A stretch of 64,000 nt of DNA from Lentimicrobiaceae bacterium (GTDB taxonomy: Bacteria; Bacteroidota; Bacteroidia; Bacteroidales; JAGONC01): positions 66,880 to 130,879 of the forward strand of contig JAGONC010000001.1 in assembly GCA_017993235.1 (NCBI GenBank), written 5' to 3'. The notes beneath the pieces were generated by a model. That model was not told where the DNA came from, did not search any database, and saw only the letters and a list, made by a program, of their open reading frames with translations. Positions 33,138-42,508 of the stretch are shown here, piece after piece; position 1 is the first letter of the stretch; every line of letters starts with the position of its first letter. The translations under genes and the position numbers were made by a program.

Positions 33138-35228
33138 ATGAACGAAGCAGATAACAGCGCGGCACGCACTACAAGACCGGAAGAAAAGATCAAATTTTCG
33201 CAGATGGCTGCCTACGGCGCCGGAGGTATCATCCCCATCGCCCTCTTCAACATAGCAGGGATCATGGTGGGGTTGATGGGCAATATCAGCCTGGGACTCA
33301 GCGCCTTCTGGCTGGGACTCATCCTGATCATCCCGCGTCTGTGGGATGCGATCTCAGATCCGATCATTGGTCATCTTTCCGATAACACAAGAACACGCTG
33401 GGGGCGCCGCCGGCCCTACCTGCTGATCGGAGGGCTGCTGGTCGCCCTGTTCTTTGTTGTGATGTGGTGGATCCCAAAGGGGGAAATGGCACAGACCTGG
33501 TTTCCGACAGAGTCCGGGTTCCAGGCGTTTCAACTGGTCTATATACTCATCGCCCTTCTGCTGTTCTTCACGGCTGTCAATATCTTTGAGATACCGCATG
33601 GTGCCCTGGGGATGGAACTGACGACGGATTACCATTACCGTACGCGACTGTTCAGCGCAAAGAGCTTTGTAGGGAACCTTTTTGCCATGAGCACGCCCTG
33701 GCTCATCAAACTCGCCCGCCTGGAAATCTTCAGGGGCCCGGGGGGAAATGAAGCCGACGGTATGCGCTATGTTTCCATTATGATCGCAGCATTCCTCATC
33801 CCGCTATCATTCTGGTGGTTCTTCAAACTACGAGAACCAGGATTTGTCAAGGCAGCCAAGCATGAAAAGACACCTTTCTGGAAGGATATGAAGACGGTTG
33901 TGACCAACAGGAATTTTGTCATGCTGACCTTGACGATCTTCACCCTGGCCATGGGATTCAATTTTGTTCAGCTGCTCGGATCGTACATACCCATCTTTTA
34001 TGTGTTTGGCGGAGATAAGGATGCCGGAGCCACCATGCTGGGAATCAACGGTACTGTGTGGGCCATCACGGGAGTGCTGGCTGTTTTCCCCCTGAATGTG
34101 ATCAGCCCGAAACTGGGCAAGCGAAACACACTGGCCATCTCCATCATTCTGATGTGCCTGGCTCAGCTTTCCAAAATAGTCTGTTATAATCCTGATTATC
34201 CTTATTTAATCGTCATTCCGACGATTCTGCTTTCTGCAGGTATGCTGTTTTTCTTTACGCTGGGATCCTCCATGGTGGGTGATATCTGCGATGAAGATGA
34301 ATTGCACAGAGGTTACCGTTCGGAGGGAAGTTTTTATTCCATCTTCTGGTGGTTCATAAAAATGGGCACCGCCCTGGCAAGCTTTGTAGGAGGAGCCCTG
34401 ATCGTTCTCACCATGTTCGATGAAATTCAGGTCACCAAAGTGGATGGCTTACAGGGAAGCATCGGAGAACTTCAAAATAAAGTACAGTACTGGAAGGATT
34501 ATCAGGGAAGGGCAGGGATCACTGTCGAATGGATTGAAAAAGCCAGGGTTCAGTGCGCCGAAGCCCTGGAGGAATCACGGGATTATACCCGGTACCTTGA
34601 GAAGGAATCCCTGAAGGAACCCGACAAAACATTTGAAGATATCACAGCTTACCAGCGGCAGCGCAAGGACGTGCTGACGAATGCCCTGACTGCAACGAAA
34701 ACCACCCTTGCCGGGCTGGAAAAACTTCAACCCCGTCTGAATACCCTGGAAATGAGCGATCCGGACACGCTGATCCATTCACTTATCAAACAGACGATTC
34801 CACTTACGCTGCAGACCAAAGTCGAAAAAGCCAGGAAGAATTCGTTTGACCTCATGTCGCACCTGCAGGCGAAATCACTGAAATCCAGGAACAGCAAAGA
34901 GCACTATAACACGGTCATGCGGGATATGACCCGGATCAATAACCGCATTACAAACCTGAACCTGGCAGTATCGCTTGATTTTCTGGATAAAGAACTCAGT
35001 GTCACTAAGGAAGAGACCAGCCTGCTCACCAAACAGACACCCTATACCCTGTTGATGATGCGGGTGGTCGAGATCGGTCTGCCAGTGATCCTGAGTATCT
35101 TATCCATTATCTTCCTCCTGCGGTACTCACTGACGGAAAAGCGTTCGCACGAAATCAAGGATCTTCTGGAGAAAAGAAGTGCTGAACGGCTCAGGGAAGA
35201 AAATGCAGCCGGAAATGCAATAACTTAA
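33138..35228 (+). CDS. GPH-type (glycoside-pentoside-hexuronide) sugar:cation symporter with coiled-coil insert
   Basis: A 696-residue MFS transporter of the GPH group from ATG 33138; upstream codons in frame overlap the preceding gene. The first ~420 residues hold about 11 membrane helices with GPH marks (AISDPIIGHLSDNTRTRWGR, GDICDEDELHRGYRSEGSFY). A ~205-residue hydrophilic, helix-rich, probably coiled-coil insert follows (about 426-632), then the last membrane helix (MRVVEIGLPVILSILSIIFL) and a charged tail. Typical GPH carriers are 450-500 residues, so the insert is unusual. It probably brings sophoro-oligosaccharides from periplasm to cytoplasm for GH94/GH35. Confidence 0.86.
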   Translation: MNEADNSAARTTRPEEKIKFSQMAAYGAGGIIPIALFNIAGIMVGLMGNISLGLSAFWLGLILIIPRLWDAISDPIIGHLSDNTRTRWGRRRPYLLIGGLLVALFFVVMWWIPKGEMAQTWFPTESGFQAFQLVYILIALLLFFTAVNIFEIPHGALGMELTTDYHYRTRLFSAKSFVGNLFAMSTPWLIKLARLEIFRGPGGNEADGMRYVSIMIAAFLIPLSFWWFFKLREPGFVKAAKHEKTPFWKDMKTVVTNRNFVMLTLTIFTLAMGFNFVQLLGSYIPIFYVFGGDKDAGATMLGINGTVWAITGVLAVFPLNVISPKLGKRNTLAISIILMCLAQLSKIVCYNPDYPYLIVIPTILLSAGMLFFFTLGSSMVGDICDEDELHRGYRSEGSFYSIFWWFIKMGTALASFVGGALIVLTMFDEIQVTKVDGLQGSIGELQNKVQYWKDYQGRAGITVEWIEKARVQCAEALEESRDYTRYLEKESLKEPDKTFEDITAYQRQRKDVLTNALTATKTTLAGLEKLQPRLNTLEMSDPDTLIHSLIKQTIPLTLQTKVEKARKNSFDLMSHLQAKSLKSRNSKEHYNTVMRDMTRINNRITNLNLAVSLDFLDKELSVTKEETSLLTKQTPYTLLMMRVVEIGLPVILSILSIIFLLRYSLTEKRSHEIKDLLEKRSAERLREENAAGNAIT

Positions 35229-35267
35229 TAATGATGATGGAAGAGGTCACGTCAATCAATATTTCGA

Positions 35268-37721
35268 ATGATGACTTTCGCGATCAGGGAGAACAACTTT
35301 TTTCTGAATGACAGGAAGGTGTTTCTCAATTCAGGAGAGATCCATTACTTCCGTATCCCACGTGAACACTGGGATGAGCACCTGGATGCTGCCAGGAAGG
35401 CAGGTCTGACCACCGTCAGCACGTACATTCCCTGGGCGTGGCATGAATATAAAGAGGGAGTTGTTGATCTTGACGGCAGATCCTGCCCGGAGCGTGATTT
35501 GAGCGGTTGGCTGGCCAGGTGCCAGTTTCATGGATTGCACTGCATTGTGAAGCCCGGTCCGTTCATTCTGGCCGAAACCCGGGGAGCCGGATTACCCGAC
35601 TGGTTCCTGGAGCACTTCGGTGAACAGGTGAAGATGCGTAATCGTTCAGGTGAGACCGTTCAGAGTGACGGTGTCAGCCTGTTCCATCCACGTTACCTGG
35701 AAAAGGTCACATTGTGGTACGATCAGATCATGCCGTTCATACGGGAGCGGGAAATCACCCGCGGCGGACCTGTCATCATGATGCAGATCTGCAATGAGAT
35801 CGGCGTTTTTTCGTGGCTGGCGCACCAGGCAGATTACGGCGGTGCAGTCAGGGATCGTTTCATAGCCTATATGAAAGGTAAATCTGCAGATATTCAGGCG
35901 GTGAATACATTATGGGGAACTGATTATCACGATTTTACTCATATTGAGCTGCCTCCCGACGGACGGCAACCCTACGCATCCAGGGGTGACCGCGCTCGCG
36001 ATCATGAATGGCACTGCTTCTGGCGGACCTATTACGGAGATTACCTGCGCATGCTGTCCGCCATGGCCCGCGAAAGGGGTGTAGCTGTTCCTTTCTATCA
36101 TAACCTGCCTGGCTGGATTTACGGGAGCGGTTATGAATTTCCGGTGAATATCACCATGTACGATGATCTGTTCGGGGATAAGAGCGGGATCCTATTCGGG
36201 GTGGATCATATTCCTGAGTATGTTTCGCACCGCAACATGCATGATGACCGGATCATCAACGATATCACCCGTGCCATGCAGGGTAACAAGCCCCTTTTTG
36301 CCGCGGAATTTCAGTGTGGCTCCCGCGAGTACCATGTAGTGACCAATCCCCGCGAGCTGGAACTTTTTTATAAGGCAAGTATCGCCCACGGACTGACCGG
36401 CTGGAATTACTATATGTTCTCACAGGGGAGGAATCCCGCACGCAGGGGTTATTCCGGATCGACATTTTACTGGTTTACCCCGCTGACCCCTGAGGGAAAA
36501 CGAACTAGTGCATTTCCCCTGGTGCAAAGGATGAGTCAACGGATTAAGGTTTCGGAAAACATCATCGTTGAGGCAAAACGTAAAGCGGAAGTATGCGTGC
36601 TCTTTTATCCGCCATATTATGCAACCGAACTGGAGCGACCTGAAACGGGAGCCTCCGGGCTTCAATTCGTGGCATCAGCCATACGGCGACCGGCTTATTT
36701 CGATGGATTGCTGAAGGTGCTCCAGGTTCTCAATGTGGATTATGATATGGCGGATCTGAGCAAAGCCTCTTCTGATTCATTGGGTAAGTACAGTCAAGTA
36801 TGGGCATTCTGCACCGATGAGATGAATGCAGGGGATCAGCAGACCCTGGTCGATTATACCAGGGCTGGTGGACAACTGGTCATTTTGCCGCATTTGCCTG
36901 ATCGGGAGATATCACAAAAACCATGTAGTATCATTCGGGATGCTTTATCTGTGGCACCATCCGGAAAGGAAATCATCGATTCGCCCCTGGTTGATATCTT
37001 CCATTTGAAAGATATCAAGTGTGCCAATCCGCAGATCATTTATTCCGAGGAGTCCCTTACCGATGCGGAGATCATTGCCCGGACGATTGATGGTTCTGCC
37101 TGCGGATTTACCAAACGGCTAGGTAAGGGATCACTGACCCATCTGGGAACCTGGCTGGGATTTGACACAGAAGGACATAAGCCCGTTTATGAAGCCATTC
37201 TGATGCGGTCAGGCGCCAGACTGAGACAGGCATCTGCATCCAACGAGAATATCACTGTAAGAGAGCGTTTTACGGATGCTGGATCGGCCATTCTTTTCAT
37301 CGGAAATTATTATAATGAGGAACAAACGGGAAACGTCACCTACACCCATCCTGGAAGTGGTGAACCTGTTTCTATACCTTTTACGGGCGGAGAAATGGCA
37401 TGGCCGGCACTGTATGGGGTGCTGACACCGGTATGCATGGAGATTGCAGAGGGAATCAACATCCTCCACAGCACTTCGGATATTCTCGGAATTAAAGAAA
37501 CGAACGGTCATATTGAGATCACGCTTTATGGAGACCGGGATCTGGCAGGGGAGACCGTCTTTGCGGGGAAGAATGTTGATACGATCAACGCTGCTAGTAT
37601 CGGTGGAGAGGAGATCGAAATAATTTCTAAAGAGCATAGTATAGCATTGAATTATAGTCATTTACATAAGCAGGAGTTTATATTGAAAGTTGGAATAAAG
37701 AAACCTAGAGTCTGTGGTTAA
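35268..37721 (+). CDS. GH35 family enzyme, possibly a 1,2-beta-oligoglucan glucosyltransferase
   Basis: An 817-residue protein without signal peptide, hence cytoplasmic. The GH35 TIM barrel is clear: NSGEIHYFRIPREHW, STYIPWAWHEYKEG, acid/base Glu177 in MQICNEIG and nucleophile Glu347 in AAEFQCGS, followed by beta-sandwich domains. Most GH35 enzymes are beta-galactosidases, but a GH35 member from Ignavibacterium album, encoded with a GH94 phosphorylase, is a 1,2-beta-oligoglucan glucosyltransferase. Cytoplasmic location and direct pairing with the ~1,110-aa GH94 gene (36 bp downstream) make that activity more likely here than galactosidase. This is inference from context. Confidence 0.8.
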   Translation: MMTFAIRENNFFLNDRKVFLNSGEIHYFRIPREHWDEHLDAARKAGLTTVSTYIPWAWHEYKEGVVDLDGRSCPERDLSGWLARCQFHGLHCIVKPGPFILAETRGAGLPDWFLEHFGEQVKMRNRSGETVQSDGVSLFHPRYLEKVTLWYDQIMPFIREREITRGGPVIMMQICNEIGVFSWLAHQADYGGAVRDRFIAYMKGKSADIQAVNTLWGTDYHDFTHIELPPDGRQPYASRGDRARDHEWHCFWRTYYGDYLRMLSAMARERGVAVPFYHNLPGWIYGSGYEFPVNITMYDDLFGDKSGILFGVDHIPEYVSHRNMHDDRIINDITRAMQGNKPLFAAEFQCGSREYHVVTNPRELELFYKASIAHGLTGWNYYMFSQGRNPARRGYSGSTFYWFTPLTPEGKRTSAFPLVQRMSQRIKVSENIIVEAKRKAEVCVLFYPPYYATELERPETGASGLQFVASAIRRPAYFDGLLKVLQVLNVDYDMADLSKASSDSLGKYSQVWAFCTDEMNAGDQQTLVDYTRAGGQLVILPHLPDREISQKPCSIIRDALSVAPSGKEIIDSPLVDIFHLKDIKCANPQIIYSEESLTDAEIIARTIDGSACGFTKRLGKGSLTHLGTWLGFDTEGHKPVYEAILMRSGARLRQASASNENITVRERFTDAGSAILFIGNYYNEEQTGNVTYTHPGSGEPVSIPFTGGEMAWPALYGVLTPVCMEIAEGINILHSTSDILGIKETNGHIEITLYGDRDLAGETVFAGKNVDTINAASIGGEEIEIISKEHSIALNYSHLHKQEFILKVGIKKPRVCG

Positions 37722-37757
37722 AAATCCGAACACTACTTACAAACGGACAACAATCGC

Positions 37758-40700
37758 ATGAAAATAAGGAATTCCCCCGGCCTTTTCATTGAGTTCCTGG
37801 AAAATGGCGCTATTAAAAGCATTGAAGCCAGTCCCATCCGTATAAGCCTCAAACCCGCAACCCTTTTTTCATCGCACGGTGCAAGCCTTTTCCTGAGAAA
37901 ACGATCGCAAGCCATTGAATACAAGGCCATTACTGGTCCATTGAGCAATAGCCGCTTCGTGGTTCATGGCAACGCCTATTATGCTCAGGGTAGTTGGAAT
38001 AATATTGATTATCAGGTTGTTATACAGTTATCAGACAAAAGCTTGAGCTGGCAATATTCCGTCGAGATCAGCAATCATTCTGATGATACTGTTGAACTTG
38101 ATCTGATCTGCGTACAGGATGTTGGGCTTAAGCAGGTGACAGATGGCTTGATCAACGAATATTATGTGAGCCAGTATCTTGAAAGGCGCATTCTGGAGGA
38201 TGACCGGTTTGGCCCGGTTGTATGCTGCCGTCAGAATATGCGGGAATCTACTGGTCATCCGTGGCTGATGGCTATCTGCATGAATGGTGCCCAATCTGCT
38301 GCCACGGATGGTATGCTTTTCTATGGAAGAACATGCCGTGCAACCGGCATCCCGGAAGGGCTGATCACCGGGAGGCTGGGAGGTGAATATGCAGGGGAGT
38401 CTTCTGTCATCGCGCTGCAGGAAAAGCCATTTCATCTGGCTGCCGGCGGTCATCACCGGAGCGTTTTTATCTTCACCTATTTACCAGATCATCCGCAGGC
38501 AACGTCAGCTGCTGACCTTGGCCGACTGGCAGGCCTTTTATCGGAATTCTGCGATGTGATTGCCCTTTCTGTAACAAATCATTGGGTGACTCCTGTCGGA
38601 AACCTGTTTGACACCTCTTCTTTTTTACCGGTTGATGATCTGCATGAGGAGGAGTTGATTCGTTTCTTTGGTACCGACAGGCGTCATTGTGAATGGAATG
38701 GTGAGCGGTTATTGTCTTTTTTTTGCCGACAGAATGAGCATGTGGTATTGCAGGTCAAAGAAACCCTGGTTGATCGTCCCCATGCCCACATCATGCAGAC
38801 CGGAGCCGGATTATTACCGGACGAAAGCATTATGTCCACAACATCCTTTGCATCGGGAATATTTAATTCTCATCTGTCGCAGGGGAATACCAATTTCAAT
38901 GTTTTACTTTCCATCTGCACAAGTCAGTTCAATCTTGGGCGGGAAGCAGGGCAGAGGATCTTTGTGGAGATCGGCGGAAGATATTATCTGCTGGGTGTAC
39001 CCTCCGCATTTGAGATGGGTTTAAATCATTGCCGGTGGGTATACAAACATGGTGACCATTGTTTCCAGATCCGCACGTGGACATCAAAATCCATCCCGCA
39101 GGTCAACATGGATTTCAAGGTCATCAGTGGACCAAAAGTTAAATTACTGGTCACACATGATTTTGATCCACTGAACGGATGGGTAGTGCAACCGGGAAGG
39201 ACGACCCACGAATGGGAAGCCAAACCAAAAACAGACAGCATGATCCGTAGTCACTTTCCCCATGCAGCATTCCGTATGGTGATCCATGATCCGCACGTAC
39301 AGATGGATAATGGTGGAGACCAGATTCTTTTTGCCGATCAGAAGAATCACGGGAGCAGTTTATGGATCATCCTCACAGAGGAGACCTCGGATTTATGCAT
39401 GAGTTTTATTGGCGATGTTTGTGGCGTCAATCCGTACGAAATCATCCAGGATCCTGATCAAAAGTGGTCTTCAGATTGCGAGGCAGCCCGCTCAGCCTGG
39501 CAGGTGCTTAGCTTAGACCTGTCGCTCAAAAGTAGTCAGAGCGATATTAAAGCAATCCATGAGATCCTGCCCTGGTACGGCATGAATGCTCTTACCCATT
39601 TTTTAACGCCTTACGGACTGGAGCAGTTCAGCGGGGCTGCCTGGGGAACACGCGATGTGGCGCAGGGCCCGGTTGACCTGTTGCTGACCATGGGTAAATA
39701 CCGGGAAGTAAAGCAGGTGTTGAAGATCATCTTTTCCAATCAGCATCCCGATGGCGGATGGCCGCAATGGTGGATGTTCGACAGCTACCAGTCCATTCGC
39801 GCTGACAGCTCTCACGGAGACATTTATTACTGGTGCATCATCGCGCTGGCTAATTATATAAAGATCACAGGCGATCTTGACATTCTAGGGGAGCCTTTGC
39901 CGTATTACAGAGATAATAATGCTGAATCATCCCTAATAAAGCCGTTGAGTGAGCATATGGACAGGCTGATCCAGATGATTATTCATTCTTTTATTCCGGG
40001 AACTTCCCTGGTTCCATTTGATGGAGGCGACTGGAACGATTCCCTTCAGCCAGTCAGTAAAGAACTGGCTCAGCGCATGATCTCGAGCTGGACGGTGGAA
40101 ATGAATTACCAGGCATTCGGGGCATACGAGCAGGTATTTACATTAACCGGTAATAAAGCTAAAGCTGAAGAAATGCATGACATCTGCATGAGCATCAAAG
40201 CAGATTTTAACAGGCACCTTGTCAAAAACGGGATCGTAGCCGGTTACGGCCTGGTCGAAGAGGATCAAAGCATCAGCGTACTGCTTCATCCCGAAGACTA
40301 TACGACAGGGATCCATTACAGCATTTTACCAATGGAACGGGGTATTCTCAGTGGAATTTTTAGCAGGGAGCAGGCGCTGTATCACCAGGATTTGATCGAA
40401 AAGCAACTGAAGGGTCCAGATGGTGCCCGCCTGATGGATAGGCCGCTGAAGTACAAAGGGGGAATTCAGGATATTTTTCAGCGTGCGGAGAGCAGCACCC
40501 ATTTTGGCAGGGAGATCGGCCTGATGTACGTACATGAGCACATCCGTTATGCCGAGTCGTTGGCCATCACAGGCAGGGCGGATGCTTTCGTGAAAGCGCT
40601 TCGCCAGGCCATACCGGTCGGTTACAGGGAAATTGTACCCTGTGGCGACATCCGCCAGGCGAATTGTTATTACAGCAGTTCCGATGTCATTTTCCGGAAT

Positions 40701-41102
40701 CGTTACGAAGCGGATGTGCGCTATGATGAGATCAGGACCGGAAATCTGACACTCAGGGGCGGGTGGAGGGTATATTCCAGTGGCCCTGGTATTTATATCA
40801 GTTTGATAATTACCAGGTTACTGGGATTACGGATCCAAAATGGGTATGTGATCATTGATCCGGTCATCCCATTATCCATGGATGGTTTAGCGGCTTCCCT
40901 GAATTTGCTGGGTCATTCCGTCACCTTTAACTATTCCGTTCGGAATGGGAAATTCAGTCCCACAAGCATTTCCATCAATGGCGAATCCATTCCGTTCACC
41001 CTGGAAGAGAACAAATACCGCTTGGGCGGAGCGGTGATTCCGCGGGACCGGTTTATGGGAATGCTGGATCCCGGGACGAATGTCATCCATATCCGGTTAT
41101 AA
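37758..41102 (+). CDS. GH94 phosphorylase, probable 1,2-beta-oligoglucan phosphorylase
   Basis: A 1114-residue protein with no signal peptide. It contains the GH94 (alpha/alpha)6 catalytic domain with FDGGDWNDSLQPV (755-766), where the Asp before WND is the usual general acid, plus YGLEQFSGAAWGTRDVAQGP and the C-terminal YSSSDVIFRNRYEAD motif. The length and N-terminal extension match 1,2-beta-oligoglucan phosphorylases (~1,090-1,110 aa, e.g. Listeria Lin1839), not cellobiose phosphorylases (~800 aa). It would convert sophoro-oligosaccharides plus phosphate to alpha-glucose 1-phosphate in the cytoplasm, saving ATP. It is the last gene of the plus-strand run 28.3-41.1 kb; a GH144 relic follows. 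Confidence 0.86.
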   Translation: MKIRNSPGLFIEFLENGAIKSIEASPIRISLKPATLFSSHGASLFLRKRSQAIEYKAITGPLSNSRFVVHGNAYYAQGSWNNIDYQVVIQLSDKSLSWQYSVEISNHSDDTVELDLICVQDVGLKQVTDGLINEYYVSQYLERRILEDDRFGPVVCCRQNMRESTGHPWLMAICMNGAQSAATDGMLFYGRTCRATGIPEGLITGRLGGEYAGESSVIALQEKPFHLAAGGHHRSVFIFTYLPDHPQATSAADLGRLAGLLSEFCDVIALSVTNHWVTPVGNLFDTSSFLPVDDLHEEELIRFFGTDRRHCEWNGERLLSFFCRQNEHVVLQVKETLVDRPHAHIMQTGAGLLPDESIMSTTSFASGIFNSHLSQGNTNFNVLLSICTSQFNLGREAGQRIFVEIGGRYYLLGVPSAFEMGLNHCRWVYKHGDHCFQIRTWTSKSIPQVNMDFKVISGPKVKLLVTHDFDPLNGWVVQPGRTTHEWEAKPKTDSMIRSHFPHAAFRMVIHDPHVQMDNGGDQILFADQKNHGSSLWIILTEETSDLCMSFIGDVCGVNPYEIIQDPDQKWSSDCEAARSAWQVLSLDLSLKSSQSDIKAIHEILPWYGMNALTHFLTPYGLEQFSGAAWGTRDVAQGPVDLLLTMGKYREVKQVLKIIFSNQHPDGGWPQWWMFDSYQSIRADSSHGDIYYWCIIALANYIKITGDLDILGEPLPYYRDNNAESSLIKPLSEHMDRLIQMIIHSFIPGTSLVPFDGGDWNDSLQPVSKELAQRMISSWTVEMNYQAFGAYEQVFTLTGNKAKAEEMHDICMSIKADFNRHLVKNGIVAGYGLVEEDQSISVLLHPEDYTTGIHYSILPMERGILSGIFSREQALYHQDLIEKQLKGPDGARLMDRPLKYKGGIQDIFQRAESSTHFGREIGLMYVHEHIRYAESLAITGRADAFVKALRQAIPVGYREIVPCGDIRQANCYYSSSDVIFRNRYEADVRYDEIRTGNLTLRGGWRVYSSGPGIYISLIITRLLGLRIQNGYVIIDPVIPLSMDGLAASLNLLGHSVTFNYSVRNGKFSPTSISINGESIPFTLEENKYRLGGAVIPRDRFMGMLDPGTNVIHIRL

Positions 41103-41159
41103 TGCTACAATGCTTAATGCCATACGGGCAAAGCTTTTGGACTAAATATTCCATCAACA

Positions 41160-41840
41160 TTTTTGCAAAAAATCCATTACCTCGATGCGGTTACAGCATA
41201 ATAGACAAAACATCACTGGGATTACATCTATGAAGCCTGGGATGAACCGAATTTCAGCATGACGCCTTTCGGACCTGATGCCTGTGCCATCGGGGGAACC
41301 GGATTCGGGATCATGGCCACCATCGTTGCAGTAGAAAAATGATTTACCAGCCATTGGGTATCCAACAGCCCTACTTCAATCGCTATGAAGATTATACAGG
41401 TGAGTCAGCGAAAAATTATTCTTATATTGTTTAGATAATCCAAAAGGATTTAAGGAGTATGGTGAGGATGGCTGGGAGCTGACCGCCAGCGATGGGCCCT
41501 TTGATTATTCTGCAGATGAGCCCGTGCCCTGGCAGGACCACGGCAAGTTAACTCCAACCGGTGCCATCAGCTCCTTTCCCTATACCCCTGAGGAATCCAT
41601 GAAAGCCCTAAAGAATTACTATTTCAACTATGGCCATCTTCTCTGTGGGGAGTACGGATTCAGGGATGCCTTCAGCCTTACCGAGAATTGGTGTTTGGAA
41701 ATTTATATGGCTTTAACCAGGCACCCATGACCGTGATGATCGAGAATTACCGGACAGGTCTGATCTGGAAGCTGTTCATGCAGGATCCCGAGATACAGGA
41801 GGGACTCCGGAAACTGCAGGACGAAGGAACCAATGAATGA
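41160..41840 (+). pseudogene. Decayed GH144-type (glycoamylase-domain) gene
   Basis: Fragments in different frames match the intact GH144 proteins of this locus. About 41210-41340 encodes YIYEAWDEPNFSMTPFGPDA...GGTGFGIMATIVAVEK, like GGSGFGVMAVLVGIER in the 812-aa enzyme, then a stop. About 41450-41700 encodes YGEDGWELTASDGPFDYS...TPTGAISSFPYTPEESMKALKNYY, matching WGLTASDDPSGYS...TPSAALSSMPYTPQESMAALKHFY. After a small gap and frame change, 41700-41840 encodes MTVMIENYRTGLIWKLFMQDPEIQ. Roughly 200 central codons are missing and there are several stops, so the gene is dead. It lies directly downstream of the GH94 gene. Confidence 0.88.
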
Positions 41841-42179
41841 TCAATTCAGCGATTTGAGGTTCTCCAGTGCTTCCGGCGTATACTTATGTACATTCCCCAC
41901 GATGCTGCACGTTTCCAGCAGCTCACATTCGGCACAGGTCTGAAATCCTTTTGACCTGGCACATACCCTTATTTCACATGTTTCTACATGAGAAAATTTC
42001 ACTCCGGCTTCCCTGCAACCGGTGCAATTGATCATTTCAGGCGTAATGCCCGATGCATTGTACTCTGTGCTCCATTTTTTAGCCGTTTTTGCACGCAGTG
42101 CATCGTCATTGGCCATGGTGGCGATGTATGCATCGCAGGCAGCACAGTTTAAACCACAACAGGAGATTAGTTTTTCCAT
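41841..42179 (-). CDS. DUF3795 cysteine-rich protein
   Basis: A 112-residue protein with ten cysteines in pairs and CxxC-like groups: ISCCGLNCAACDAYIA, INCTGCREAG, CEIRVCARSKGFQTCAECELLETC. This is the DUF3795 pattern, thought to bind zinc or another metal; function unknown. It is convergent with the GH144 relic, and its stop codon directly adjoins the relic's stop. It is probably unrelated to glycan use. Confidence 0.85.
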   Translation of the reverse strand: MEKLISCCGLNCAACDAYIATMANDDALRAKTAKKWSTEYNASGITPEMINCTGCREAGVKFSHVETCEIRVCARSKGFQTCAECELLETCSIVGNVHKYTPEALENLKSLN

Positions 42180-42508
42180 ATCAGGTAATCATTTGGTTTT
42201 AGAAATATGCATATTTACCCATAATCATTCACAATAATGAAAAAAAAAGAATGGGAGATATGATTATCTTATTGATAATTAATGCCTTTATGGTGTAAAA
42301 TATTAAAAATTCTCCCATGAATAAATGTAAAGATAAAAATGACAATAGCGGCGAAAATTTTTCGGTAATATCCTCATTCATCTGGTTTAATCTGAAATTA
42401 ATGTTTTGCAATCCTGCCTGTCATCACTACATTCTTGAACCGATTGACTAAATTTGAAGTCTCAATGATTCGACTTATTTTTACATGCACCATGAAATAG
42501 AATTGCTC
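42180..42508. other. Intergenic region upstream of the GH43 gene
   Basis: AT-rich, no gene. It includes atgggaga and tctcccat as distant inverted arms (about 42253 and 42313), the palindrome aatatgcatatt near 42205, and a -7-like TAAATTTG at 42449-42456. Confidence 0.5.
42449..42456 (+). promoter_or_regulatory. Candidate -7 box for the GH43-SGNH-GH3 operon
   Basis: TAAATTTG fits TAnnTTTG about 52 bp upstream of the GH43 start at 42509. No convincing -33 at the right distance. Confidence 0.4.

Noticed and set aside
37758-41102. Cellobiose or chitobiose phosphorylase
   Set aside because: About 300 residues longer than those GH94 enzymes and embedded with GH144 genes; 1,2-beta-oligoglucan phosphorylase fits better.
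42229-42411. 60-codon AT-rich ORF on the minus strand
   Set aside because: No start context or similarity; hydrophobic composition follows from AT-rich sequence.
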